Source of the DNA: Balanoglossus misakiensis
Lineage: Eukaryota > Hemichordata
DNA length: 64,000 nt
Assembly: GCA_040954595.2 (NCBI GenBank)
Contig: CM082594.2
Span: 2,728,001 to 2,792,000, forward strand
Direction: 5' to 3'
Notes under the pieces: model-generated
Seen by the model: only the letters and a program-made list of their open reading frames with translations
Told to the model about the DNA's origin: nothing
Databases searched by the model: none
In this document: positions 24,916 through 36,592 of the stretch, in pieces
Numbering within the stretch: the stretch's first letter is position 1
Layout: every line of letters begins with the position of its first letter
Translations under genes and position numbers: made by a program

Positions 24916-27900
24916 GGAGGGAAACTATTAGTCCCTCAGACTCTCTGGAGGCATGCACTCTGTCATTATCCAAGAAACTGAATACACAGTTAAGTAAAAA
25001 AAGTAGAAAATAAATGAGAGATAGTGATATTACCTTTACCTTTGGGCGGATATCTGGGATGCTTTCCATCTTTACCAGGCCACTCAATCTTGACGTTGCC
25101 AAACGGTTTGAAAGCATTCTGAAGCCCAGCTACAGTCAACACATAAAAATAATAATTATGTTAATAAGTGTCCACCAAACCTTTATTGTGTTAAAAATCT
25201 TCCTGTCATAGGTGGCAGGTTTTATTATACCATGTGTATACTGTACATACTGAAAGTAAAAATACCATTCTGACCCAAAATGCCCAACTTCAGTCACATA
25301 ATAATTCATCATTAAATCACTTGAACACATTAATATACCACAATCATTTCTCGTGTTTGTGACTTCTCCAAATGTATATAAACATTGACTTTATAAGATG
25401 TTAGGCAACTTGGTCCTGCATCTCTGCTCAAAATGGTTTCCAGAGCAACTGCCCAATACATTGTCCAAATCTTCTGTATGATTCATATTACATGTGACTA
25501 CAAGAATTTCCAGGACTTTCTGAGAAGAGTTTCTTTTGAACAGACCCATTTCAAAAAGGTAATTACAAAGCTTTATTGTAAACACTAGGAATATTTCTGG
25601 AGCAGAAATGGTTATGTGTGAACTTACCTTCTGTAATGTCCCAAGGCACACCACCCAGAAAGACTTTGCAGGAGTAGGAAGGATTTTTGTGATGTCGTAT
25701 TGGCAGCTGTCCACTCCATGTACAGGTTGGCTCACACATCGCTTTGAACGGAAATGAAAGTAGTAAATTGTAGACAATCTTAAATATGTTGCCCAAACAT
25801 TTACAGAAGTCACACTTTTGGCTAAGTTATGGATTTACACATTATTAAGGTGTTTGGTAAGGCAATTTTTTTTTTTTTTTTTGGGGGGGGGCATCAAAAG
25901 TCCATCAAAAGTTCCAATATTATTGACCAAAAAATGCCAAACATACCGTGAAAGTCTTGTACCAAAACTTGGCATAATTTTTTTCATAATCAGATTTTTT
26001 TTTAAAAACATACATGTAATGTACTTCTGAAGATATATGCTGTTATTTTGGGGGAAATTACAACTCTCGGAAAAGCCTTTCCAAAGACCTTAATAGTTTC
26101 CATTGCAATCAAAATACATCTTAGTTAGGGTCCACGCAATGGCACCCAACACCAATGATAATTGTATATTTATCAGTCTTCTCATGTTTCATTTGAAGAG
26201 GTAGGGCAAAAATATTTCAGTATCTTGCTAACATATTCGAGCAGGCTGGACTTGGATGACTTTTTTTCTGATGCAAGGATCAGTTTCCCCCACAAGATAT
26301 TTACACACTACCAATGTGCAAGACATTGTTTTTCTTTAAACTGAAATTCCAGAAGTTGTAAATTACCAAAAAAAATCCGAGATCTTACCAGCACCCTGTC
26401 GTGACTGTTTAGCAAGTTGTTCTATGCCATAGGGATCTGGAAACAGCAAAGAATCTAACCCTGACCATCGTCTGTCAGTCAATAAATTTGCCACAAGAGA
26501 GGACTCTTCTTGCTTTACAGGTCTTGGTCCTCTCAGCTGACTATTGATGTTCAAACTTCCCTGTTGATTTGAAATAAAAAGTACATGTTGCATCAAGCAT
26601 TATTAACAAGCATTTTGCTTCACCATGGACATCCACTGGTATGTATAATGCACTTAACTCACTTTTTCGCTCTGACATTAAATTTTAAGTGTTTTCAACA
26701 TGGAAATTTTCACACTACAGTACTTCTTGCCTATGCAGCTATAATTATTTGCATTGAAATTATGCAAGTCAACACAGATCGGATCCCCAACACCAACATT
26801 CTCCACATCATAACAGTCGATGTGACCTATGGGCCTGTCACTACACTGTGCACTGAAAGATAGTATTTGAAATTTATCGTTGCCAAGGTGTTGAAGTTTC
26901 AACTTTGTTATAATGCAAATTTAATGCGCTATTAATCCAGAGACTTCACACAGATAGTTGTCAACATCGTTGCACGATTTTGGAACGAACGCCCATTGAT
27001 CACGTGACCAGGCAAAAATGGGGACTTTTTCAAAGGCTAAATCTATGTCATCATCACATCATGATGCATTATGGTAATTCATAAAACGACATTCCACAAA
27101 AGGCGACTTAAAATAGCATCCAGAATGGCGTTCCCTTCCCATGATGCCATATTGATGAACTTCCGATACAAACCCACAAGGAAAAACTTTAGCATTGGAT
27201 AGGTACATATGGGGCATCCCAAGCAGAAAGGGGCCTTATGGTCATACGTATCGCGCACCCATAAGACCCCTTTCTGCTGGGGATGGCCCATATGATAATT
27301 TATGAACTCCAAGTAAATGAGCCTCTTTCATACCATCAACTCTGCAAGGCTGTCTGCGATTGGTTCTGAACTTCCAGAACTGATACCACTGGATTCAGAA
27401 TCACTCGGGCTGCAGCTGCGACTCAGACGATCAAAGGAACTACTACAACTGCCATGATCCCACGGAGAAGGTGACAACGCCGATTCCCAAGAAGAGTTGC
27501 TGGCAACACTTGTCCGAGCGGACATAGCATCGGGTGATGATAACCCACCACTGTAAATACTCTCGAGTCCGCTGCTATGGCAACATGGTGAGTACGAGGC
27601 ACTTGGCTTGCTGAAGGCACTTGGCAAGGGTTGGAATCCTTGTTGAGGGGAAGGAGGAGGCATAGGTGAACTGGGCATGGCGAAGGAATCGGTTGAGAAA
27701 GCAGGCATGGAAGATTGGGCGAACATCTTCATAATGTTGAAGTCTGGAAGAAAAAAAGCACAGACAGTACTGATAAAATATTTAATTGGGCCAGTGGTCT
27801 TAAAATTTTATGAAAACAATTTGTTCTGTGACGAATTTCCTTATTAAAACAGATCAGATAAAGCCTTTGAAGTTAATCAATGTTTTTTGTGACCTACAAT

Positions 27901-30396
27901 AAGGGTAAAGTCAACCACAGGAATACAGTGGATGAACCTATGTAAAGGCAGACTTTATGTTTACTTCATTTACCGGTACTTTGCATGAAACTTTCTAACA
28001 ATGTTACCAGATTAATAGTCTGTTTTTCTTTATTAGAGGAACATTGCCCTCACTTTTAGATTTACTAAATTGTAAACTGTAGTTTAAGTAGCTTGTGAGG
28101 TTTCTGTAAATTGATGAATAAAATATTCCCTTTTTACAGTCTTTAGTTTACAGGTGACAAGTCAACAATAGAAAGGAGCAAGATGTAGACACCTTGTTGA
28201 AATATTGCATTAACAGGGGAGTGTATGGCAACTTCCTGTCTTTAATTAGCATTTTCCCAGTTTGTGCTTGGAAAGATGTTCATTTGTCCTCCAATTAATT
28301 GCTTAATTGAGCTGAAAAATTGATTCAGAAGTCTACCAAATTATCACATTATCGAACATTTTCAAAAACAGTGTCTCAGAACTTTTGTAACTCTTCTGCA
28401 ATTTTAATTATGGTACACAGTGACAATGCAAACAAGATAACTAACAAATAAACATATTATAGATATAATTATTATTATTTATAATAATTATTATTGTCAG
28501 TTAAAAGGCAATGCAATTTTGGCAGTGAGTTGGTTGCCTTGGCCGTTTTTTTGTTTGTTTGTGTGTTTTTGTTTTTTTTTTGTGTTTTTTTTTTTTTTGG
28601 GGGGGGGGGGGCTCTGTGTCTTAAAGTCGATAGCAACTCATTATTTAGTAGTATGCACCAATAAAGTGTAAGGGACTTTTTTAAAAGAACTTGGTAGGCC
28701 ATCCTGTCTTCATAAAAATCACTATTTCAAATTTTCTCCTTGATTTAATTGCAGGACATTTTTAATTTTAAATGTTACTCTGTCAAAAAAGTGTCAAAAC
28801 TTGGTCAGGTGCCCCAATTTTTACTCTCAAGTCTTATAGGATGTACGGTTGGTGGAAAATAAGTGTTGACTATGAAGAAAACTGATGTGTCAGCATTTTT
28901 TCACCAATGCTTTGTCTATGGGCAAGGTATGTGTAAAATTTCTTGAAAATGACAATAGTAGAAACGAGTTTTCAAGCAATTCTCAATTGTATATCCTACG
29001 GGAACTTGAAGAGACAAATATGCACAAATTTGCGCAATTTACAAGTTTACGTTCTGTGCATACATCCTTAACCTTAAGATCACATAATCTGGTTGCCTTG
29101 AGCAAAATACGAGAAAGGAATTAGGATTTTGAAAGTGCATACTAAATTAATATCTTATTTGTCACAAATCAGAATGTTTTTGCATTCTTTTCTTTTTGAA
29201 TCTGTAAATAGCTGTACAATTATGTCACAGACACTCCCCTAAAATCAATTAATCAGATAAAGTTGAATCTTTCAAGCAAATGGAGAGAAAATATTATAAT
29301 ACATGAATTATTTAATCCTGATTTTCTTCATGCATTCGACCAAGGCAAGCAAAAAAATATACAGCACAACATGGCAATAAACTTATGGATTTCTCACTAT
29401 GCTCACCCACAGGTGAAGAACATTTTATGTAAAAAGTATCATTATTTCAATACAAAGTTTCCAAATATGATTGTTCTCAGACAGGTCATGGTTGGTTTGC
29501 AACTTTGTCTACGCTGCTGTCTATTGCTATTTTATAGCGGGAGTCGGAGCGAATTGTGAATTGATATTAAATGCATAAAAATTGATTTTCACCACTACCT
29601 TGTATGATGTGAATGTTCATATGTCGTATTAATAATGTCTGATTTTATAGTTCGCGAACTTTCGCCAGCCGTGAACTCTGCGACATCGGACACTCACAGT
29701 GCATATTACTTATTCCGTGGGCATATGCGACCTCATCATGAAATGCATCTCAACTGGCGCGTGTCGGCATACAAATTAAACGGACAATGTACAAAAAATA
29801 GATTTCAAAATACAAATTATCGAGTGTGTTTGATAAATATAAATTTCAAGCCACATCTTTCATAGCACAACTTAGAGTGATAAAATATAAACTGACTGGA
29901 TTACCGACTGGCATTTAGATTTAGACGATGTTACATTTTGTACCCTGATATTGACATGTCCATGTTCATATCCGCGCTGAAGGACAGAAAATGTATCAGA
30001 CAACGGAACAAATTACAAGCAGAAAGCTGATCAAGTGAAAATCATCGATACACGTACACATCTATCTACAGAAATTAAATCATGTGGGGGGGGGGGGGGG
30101 GGGGATTAAAATGCTACCGGTCACCTGTACTTCGCCAGACTCCTGTAGATATTTCAAGTCAATACATAGGTTAATATAATAAAACTTAAAAGGGCGGAGA
30201 AAATTCTGATTAAAAAAAAAAGAATCACTTTCTCACCTTCTCTAAACTTGCGTTCTCTATCCCAGCGTTCCTGTTGGTCGATTTGTTGCTGAGACGGGCT
30301 TGCGCAAATACCAGACAGATTCAGCGAGTTGTCCAAAATAGCATTGATGCGCTTGAAAATGTCTGCGTTGGTGCAAGCCGGAGAACTTGTAGCCAT
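22493..30396 (-). CDS. CPEB1: Cytoplasmic polyadenylation element-binding protein 1 (9 coding exons, 540 aa)
   Basis: An RNA-binding regulator that holds CPE-containing mRNAs silent and then promotes their poly(A) extension, chiefly in oocytes and neurons. In transcript order the coding exons are 30237-30396, 27334-27743, 26389-26560, 25628-25741, 25040-25129, 24413-24540, 24017-24215, 23609-23703 and 22493-22747. All have GT-AG ends and consistent phase, 541 codons with TGA. The N-terminus is low complexity and Ser/Pro-rich. RRM1 starts near residue 272 ([23 protein letters not shown]) and RRM2 near 382 ([35 protein letters not shown]). The C-terminal ZZ-type zinc module has CSSC...FFC...[10 protein letters not shown]...H...[14 protein letters not shown] (about 161-173) aligns with the Aurora-site region of vertebrate CPEB1, but reads RLSRS instead of LDSR. 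PPK joins GYVY directly, without the GNMPK insert of the long mammalian isoform. Confidence 0.95.
24660..24910. repeat. Dispersed repeat with CAGA/CA tail
   Basis: A segment with ATTGTAACAAAATTGATG...CCATATTGGAT and TTGAATGAAATTGGT...TTCAGAGTATT, running into (CAGA)n then (CA)n at about 24850-24912. It is related to 1185-1350. It lies in the CPEB1 intron between the exons at 24413-24540 and 25040-25129. The simple-repeat tail is typical of some invertebrate SINE-like elements, but I cannot name a family. Confidence 0.5.
25867..25889. repeat. Poly(T)-poly(G) junction
   Basis: A run of T directly followed by a run of G, in a CPEB1 intron. A similar T-rich then G-rich junction is at 28570-28611. 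Confidence 0.85.
27205..27295. mobile_element. Palindromic MITE in CPEB1 intron 2
   Basis: Arms CATATGGGGCATCCCAAGC...AGAAAGGGG and the complementary CCCCTTTCTGCTGGGGATGG...CCATATG face each other around a short GTCATACGTATCG centre. It is about 90 bp with a single stem. Target duplication not resolved. Confidence 0.7.
28440..28611. repeat. ATT microsatellite and poly(T)/poly(G) tract
   Basis: ATTATT-rich stretch (about 28465-28498), then GTTT and T runs, then a pure G run ending near 28611. Located in CPEB1 intron 1. Nothing else is recognised between 27744 and 30236 apart from these simple repeats and the G run near 30086-30103. Confidence 0.75.
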
Positions 30397-30895
30397 GGTT
30401 TGGTCGCCTTCCCTTTCAAAACCACTGTAGCTATCAGGTGTGTTTAACAGATGACTCTGGGTATCAGTAAAGTCAAAGAAATGGCATGATTACATGAAAA
30501 ATCCACAGAACATCATGTCACATTGCATCAACGCATTTCTATCACGTGTCGGGATGTGACAACGATGGACGGAGTAAAATGATCAGATTTCAGACTAATC
30601 CATTTCTTGACGGGATCAAATACACGCACAATATTTCCATAGTACTATCCGAAAGATAGATGCCTAAAAACGAATATATGTTTACTATGTATTTAGTAAA
30701 GTAGTTTCAAAAGCATACACAGTAGCTTAGATAAAAGAAACTAATCAATTATTTCCCCTCATTTAAACCCTTCCATCACACCCCTAAATTATGGTTAATA
30801 CCGAGTCATGTGTCTAGCCAAGCCTCGGCCCGGGTTTCCCCCGAAGTGCGCGGATCGATAGCGACTGTTGTTTCCGGTTGCATCGACTGTTCGCC
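30397..30895. promoter_or_regulatory. CPEB1 upstream region, possibly a shared promoter
   Basis: It separates the CPEB1 ATG (30396, minus) from a plus-strand ATG in strong context at 30896. The right part is GC/CpG-richer than the surrounding DNA. No TATA element is assigned. Confidence 0.35.
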
Positions 30896-30957
30896 ATGGA
30901 TGCAACGAATGATGTTCATCAATTTTCATTTTTCACTTCAGAATTATCTTGTTACAG
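30896..30957 (+). CDS. Candidate first coding exon of an unidentified plus-strand gene
   Basis: A plus-strand ATG in near-ideal context (CGCCATGG) opens 20 codons plus two bases starting MDATNDVHQFSFF. It is followed by CAG/GTATCAAG, a plausible donor. The ATG is 500 bp from the CPEB1 start, in divergent orientation and in CpG-richer DNA. I do not recognise the product and found no convincing second exon, so this may be chance. Confidence 0.25.
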
Positions 30958-31158
30958 GTATCAAGTAGGGAGGAAAAATAAATAAACGTATTCTGAAGTC
31001 GCGGAACATATGTGAACGCATGATGTGGAAAACGCGCCAAACTTTCAAATACGCTCATTATACATTCTCATTGATTTCCATGCATTGGAATGATAGCCGT
31101 GCGGCGAGCGAGTTTGTCCGCGATCTGAAGCGACCCGTTTTCTCCTCAATCACAACTG

Positions 31159-31315
31159 AATTATTTTTTATAGGGAAATGACTTGTAGTACATTTACGGT
31201 CGCTGGTCATTTGGGGCCGCAAATTTTGCTATTGGCTGCGCGTACGTTACATCATTGGGTAGATTACGAATCGCATTTGCAACACGGGCGCAATCTATTT
31301 GATATGGGGGTAGCT
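31159..31315. repeat. Dispersed direct repeat, copy 1
   Basis: Shares AGGGAAATGACTTGTAGTAC, CATTTGGGGCCGCAAATTTT and CACGGGCGCAATCTATTTGAT with 32867-33021, in the same order and orientation with few differences. The short open frame across it in the plus direction is not preserved in the second copy. Confidence 0.8.
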
Positions 31316-31604
31316 GTAGGCGGTGAAACTTTTGAGGGAGACATTTTACCATTAGAACGTTTTCCCCAATTGTTACTTTGAAGCTAATTTTGGTATGGAT
31401 GATTAAAGTATCTCATTTTGTCGAGATAGTGTGTAGGCCCTATCTATAGCGCGTACAGACCCAAAACAAGAGTCTCGCTTCATCCATAGAGGCAATGCGC
31501 CAACACACGGACGCGGGGGCGTTGGCTTGACTACTTCTTCTGCCCTGCAGCCTGGGTGCCGCATCCTTTTCGTGAGTGTAGCGCCATCAGCGTTAGAAAC
31601 GGGC

Positions 31605-31830
31605 AGTACAGTTGAAATTTCCCGCATTTTTAAAAGTAAAATATTGTAATGGTGAAAAATGACAATGTAATGTCTCAATGGAGTACATTTTATTCCACGT
31701 GTTCTAGTGGATGAAATCAGGCTTAGTTTATGAAGTATCAAAGAGAAGAATGCACGGTTGTCATTGTATTTTGCATTTTCCCCGGGTGGCGGCCATATTT
31801 GCATACGGCAAAGGTTTATTATTTATCTGT
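31605..31830. repeat. Dispersed repeat family 3, copy 3
   Basis: Carries AATGTAATGTCTCAATGGAG, TCTAGTGGATGAAATC, TTGCATTTTCCC, GGCGGCCATATT and TTTATTATTTATCTG. Related to 11450-11625 and, inverted, to 12955-13185. Confidence 0.6.
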
Positions 31831-32866
31831 TGGTTAGTAACATGTTTTTCCCCCAGACAGAGCAGTTCTTACTCCACATAGTCTATTATTATAAACATAT
31901 TTAGTATTTGTTGAATATTGTTGTAAACAAACTAATAAACAGCCACTTCCCTTTATTGACAAATACCATGAACACAAAACACGACTCTTCATATAAAAGG
32001 GGTTGCACGGCCCACCTGGTGATCGTCTAGACCAAGCAAAGGTAAATGACACCTAAAAACCACGCCTATCTTTACAGATCAAACAAATTATCCAATGATG
32101 TAGATCCAGAGGGGGGGGGGGGATATGAATGCGCTTGCGCGTAGCCTGAACATGTTTTCGCAACGGGGAATACTTCTATAATATCCGAAATCTGTTTCAC
32201 GACGTATTCGCTGGTCAAAAAATCAATCAGTCAACATACTCCTGGAATATTCGTTTCTGCATATAGATTTTATTTTGTCCGATGAAAAAATGCTATAAAA
32301 TGTTATTAGTTTCCCTATTTAATTTAATTGATTTGATGAGGGCATGGATCAAGAAATTATTTTCGAATTTCACGGGTAGGTAAAAAGAATCCCCCCCCCC
32401 CCAACTAATTCTCTGGCTCCTTCGCACACGATGTTTTTCTTTACCTCTGCCCGGCTTTTTACGGGTTTTATTTTGTGTTCATGGTTAACCGATCGCGATC
32501 GCGACGAGAGCCTTCTTGACTTGTATGAAAGAGCAGTAAACATGAAGATTTTGACGTCTAAGCTTTAAAGATCTGTGCTGTACTCTTTTGTAGTGGATAA
32601 TAATGAATCCGCCGATTTTGTTTGTGCAGGGGAAATGATGAAATTATACAAAACAATAATAAACTTATACGCGCACAATTCAACTTTCGATACTGGACGA
32701 CAGCGTCACAAAAGTCACTAGCCTTCGTATATCTGTCATGGTATCATTGAGTACCCCCCCCCCCCCCCCCCATCACCTGCCTGCAATATTTTGTAAATAC
32801 CCGCCATATCATTTGTGCACATATAGTCTTACCACAGCAAGCAACGTTCTCAAGTCAATCGGGCAA

Positions 32867-33021
32867 CTGAATAATTTTATAGGGAAATGACTTGTAGTAC
32901 ATTACGGTCGCTAGTCATTTGGGGCCGCAAATTTTGCTATGGGCTGCCGTACGGTACATCATCGGGTAGATTACGAAATGCATTTGCTACACGGGCGCAA
33001 TCTATTTGATTTATAGGGGGT
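32867..33021. repeat. Dispersed direct repeat, copy 2
   Basis: Second copy of the 31159-31315 repeat, 1.7 kb downstream in the same orientation, differing by small substitutions and indels. Confidence 0.8.
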
Positions 33022-33323
33022 AGCAACTATTTCGCAATAATAACAAATGAAGTTTGGGTCGCCGTGAAACATGCTGAAAATTACTCTCGCTGAAATTTAC
33101 TGTAGTGTTCGTTGTCTGCCTCCAGTTGAGCGAGCAATATTGTCGGCAGGCTATTCTGATTCTGGAGCGGTTTCTGAGGAAAACCTTAAACGACCGCTTC
33201 CAGCCTAAACGCCAACAACCCGCTGCCCCGTACGGGCAAACACATGATTCCGTCTAATGAAAAGTTTCGAAGATTGTCTTTATCTGCGACTGGTCTTTTT
33301 TTTTTGATGTTCAACGTTCTCAC

Positions 33324-33434
33324 CTTGGACAGAGGCATGTTGCTACGAAGCAATGCTGCTGCGGCGTCAAATAAAATGTCTAAAGAGTCTTCGGGATATT
33401 TGTCACAACCAGGAAGGATATGTTGTCCACAAAT
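33324..33434 (-). CDS. Candidate internal exon of an unidentified minus-strand gene
   Basis: A 111-bp minus-strand segment is bounded by GACTCAG and by CCAAG/GTGAGAACG, a near-consensus donor. Exactly one frame is open (37 codons) and its translation looks protein-like: ICGQHILPGCDKYPED, then ILFDAAAALLRSNMPLSK. The other two frames have stops. I cannot match it to a family, and flanking exons were not found. It could belong to a gene extending beyond the repeats, or to a mobile-element gene. Confidence 0.25.
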
Positions 33435-34044
33435 CTGAGTCTGGCTTTATGATGCATCTTCTGAATCCCAAAGCCTTTTATAGTGAAATTCAAAACAGCT
33501 TATTGTTATGCAGGAGCACAGGTGCACCGTCAACGTTCCGCATAAACGCCATGGTGGGATCGATATTCAACGATCGCCATGTCTACAGTGGACAATACAC
33601 AGGGTTACAGGTGACACGTCAGAAGCATGCAATCTGTAGCTGCGCCAGATGAGATGACCATAACTGGACATGTGTTAACACCGATCCAATCACACCATTT
33701 TACTAACCATGATCACGCAAACAACACTAATAATTATTTGAATCCTTTTACACAAACACAATATAATCGTGGTTTTGTTCAAGTTTGTTTTCCATGATAA
33801 TATTTCCAACGTAAGACATATGAGCTCCATTGACAGCATCAGTGAGTGCATGTCGTCGCAGTGACTCAGATATCAACTGTGAAAGTTCTTAAAATTGAAG
33901 TACACTTGCTCATTACGCTATGATGTGCTCCGACTTTATTTCTTGAAGAAAAAACTAAATGAATAAACGTTAATCGTGGCACTTTAAGCTTCCGTATGAA
34001 CACCGGCAATAATTACGCTGCGTTTCAACCATGTCATATTCATC

Positions 34045-34080
34045 CATCCATCCATCCATCCACCATCCATCCATCCATCC
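34045..34080. repeat. CATC microsatellite
   Basis: Run of ATCC/CATC tetranucleotides with one interruption. Confidence 0.85.
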
Positions 34081-34782
34081 ACAAATCAATCAAGCAATGG
34101 AGTTTGGCAGTGGGCGTTTGGTAAGCCTGAGGGCGCTCTCTCTCCCGCCCTTCAGTGTGTTATCTGTGCAGTCTGTGGTGGCCATACGGTCGTACCTGTA
34201 CAGTATGTACGCAGTACCATCGGTACGTGATGGTACCATGATTCTTTATTGAATAGGCAAGTCACAAATACATTCCACATTAAATACGAATAACTATCCC
34301 AACCAGGTCTGTATCCCAACAATACCACTAGGGCCTGTGGCCAAACTCTGTAAAATTTCACAAAGGCGCATAAAAACCATTCCTGCATAACCTTACAAAA
34401 ATATCTTATAGGATACCTATAGGACCTTTAGGAATCCTATAGGACCCCATGGAAATCTTTTAGGGATCTTAAAACAACAGTTCAGTAACTCGCAGCAAAA
34501 CCTGGATCTACTGAACTGCAGCTATATAAATTATACATACAGGGTATCAACTATTATGGCGCAGTTCCTGGTACCTTGCGAACATGACGCAAATCCTAAA
34601 TGTTGTCACTGTTATTTCACATAGACCCTGGAGCGAAAGGGTCTATATAGTTATTTTAGCCCGACGACAACTCTTAGCTCATGAAAAGAGTCAAGCTCAG
34701 AAAATCAGTTGTAAAAAGTCGTCTTTCTGTAGGTGCTTTAGGGCTATAAGTCTGACAGCACTGCTCTTTGTTACTGTGAAGG

Positions 34783-34874
34783 TAGCCTGGCCCCATAACA
34801 GTGTGTTGTAGATATATAGAAATTCTACATATCTAATTTCTATATATCTAAAACACTGGTATGGGGCCAGGCTA
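34783..34874. mobile_element. 92-bp MITE with 9-bp target duplication
   Basis: Terminal inverted repeats TAGCCTGGCCCCAT / ATGGGGCCAGGCTA. An exact 9-bp direct repeat CTGTGAAGG flanks it at 34774-34782 and 34875-34883. The centre is AT-rich and self-complementary (TAGATATATAGAAATT...). Nine-base duplications are typical of Mutator-like transposases. Confidence 0.85.
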
Positions 34875-36514
34875 CTGTGAAGGAAGATGTCATAAGATTG
34901 ATCTGATACATGTACATCAGGATAAGGATAATATGCACATGAATATATGGTAGCAAGCATGTTTTACAACACACATTCCTGTTACGGAGGGTTAAAATTG
35001 ACCCCAAATTGCCATTAAATTGGGAAAAGTGTGAATGTCAGTTTCTGGCCACTAGAGGGCGCCGTCTTTTGGGCTCCATATTGTAAAATGTGCGCCATGG
35101 CCCAAATGACCCCCCCCCCCCCCCCCCCCCCCGGCCGTAAACATAATATGAAATTCTATCATAGATTATTTTTCACCAAAGGCAACTTTCCATGGACGCT
35201 GCAAAAACGCCCCTTCAAGGCTCCATATCATGGTCTGTCAAGGACCCAATTCCACCAACTTTTGACTTTTTTTTCCCAATTTGGTTCACTTGATAAGTTA
35301 CTGACGTTGTCCTGTTTGAAGTTGCTGCAGTTTTGTAGCCCCGTGACTACCCTTGACGTTGTTTTTTGTTTTGTTTTTTAGACAGGTAGGCGCCATCCCC
35401 AGCACCCGTCATAGGTAGTCGCTGGGCTACAAAACTGAAGCAAGTTTTAATGTGACGTAATTCATACAGCTCGGGCTAAAAACATCCCTTTTTTGATTTA
35501 CAAAAATGATGTAGGGCGATCTTTAGAATATCTTACATCATCATCATTATTTCATCATCATCATCCCCATCATCATCATCCCCATCAACAAACAAACAAA
35601 AACAACAGAGTTATTCCTCTGTACCCTGTGGATGTATATACATCCTATTTTCTCAAATATTTTCTTATAATTTTACCAAATCTTTTTTGTCATTATCGGA
35701 AATTATTTTATAGCTTTATCAATACCAGTGAATTTTGTGATGTCATAGCTGTACATTATTACTGATAATGTATCGTATTTGGGGGACAAAATAACATGTT
35801 GACTGTTCCTTCATTTCAGTACACCTTGCCTGGTATCACAAGCACAGCCAGCAGTTGGGATCTCCCATCATGACCTTTGCACTCCATTCATACAGTCCAG
35901 CTGCAGCCAAGGTTGTTGCTATGCAAACGTTTGCATAAATTTAACAAAATTGTTATTTGGGGAATGGGTCATTTAATGATTTATTCCATATACATGTATG
36001 TTAGAAAACAAGGTTAAAAGGTTGCAAAAAGGGAATCTTTGTCAGATGACTTCAAAACAGCGGGATTGACATTCCAAACTGAGCGAGAGAAAATAAATAA
36101 TAGTTTAACCCATTCATCCCCGTAAATAATGGTACAGCCCTTCTTAGCCTAAAATACATTAGGTCACATGCTCTGAGTAAAGTGTAATTAGCAGTCCATG
36201 CATAATTAAGTCCACAGACAAACCCAGCTATATAAACAGTGTTCAAAGCAAAGGAAGCCCTTGCCTCACATTATGGGCAGAGGATTTACGAAGGTGTGAA
36301 AGACTATTTGTCCACATCAAGATAAGTCTACTGCTGAACTTCAAAAGCCGAAAAAAATTGACTGAGTTGGGTTAGGGGTACACGCCCACTCGCCAATTTT
36401 ACTTGCCTGTTATCTAAGCACAGAGGGCGATACAAATAGTAATGCCAAATAGTAACATACGTTAACTTCAAGACCCAAAGAGTGATTTTACGCGTGGTTG
36501 TATAGGGCATGTCA

Positions 36515-36592
36515 TAGGCACTTTAATGTTTCCTCATGTGTCTCTTCAGATGGCTATTCTGAATTAATGTTTGTCCACATTCACTGCATGCA
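36515..36592 (-). pseudogene. Out-of-frame terminal zinc finger of copy A
   Basis: On the minus strand, in a frame different from the main ORF, it reads CSECGQTLIQNSHLKRHMRKH followed by TAA. The His/Cys spacing is intact, so the loss is recent. It indicates the ancestral reading frame ended here. Confidence 0.75.

Larger units (their letters stand above)
30958..35144. other. Repeat-rich DNA without a confident gene
   Basis: Contains two copies of a ~150-bp direct repeat (31159-31315, 32867-33021), dispersed repeat family 3 (31605-31830), C/G homopolymers (about 32108, 32393, 32755, 35110), a CATC microsatellite (34045-34080), a 92-bp MITE (34783-34874), and one candidate minus-strand exon (33324-33434). 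Around 34400-34450 the word CCTATAGGA recurs. No complete gene is seen. Confidence 0.6.

Noticed and set aside
35831-35911. Plus-strand exon-like segment (LAWYHKHSQQLGSP...) after TTCATTTCAG
   Set aside because: The donor is weak (GTTGTT), two frames are open, and the copy in duplicate B (about 39918-39995) is scrambled without sign of constraint.
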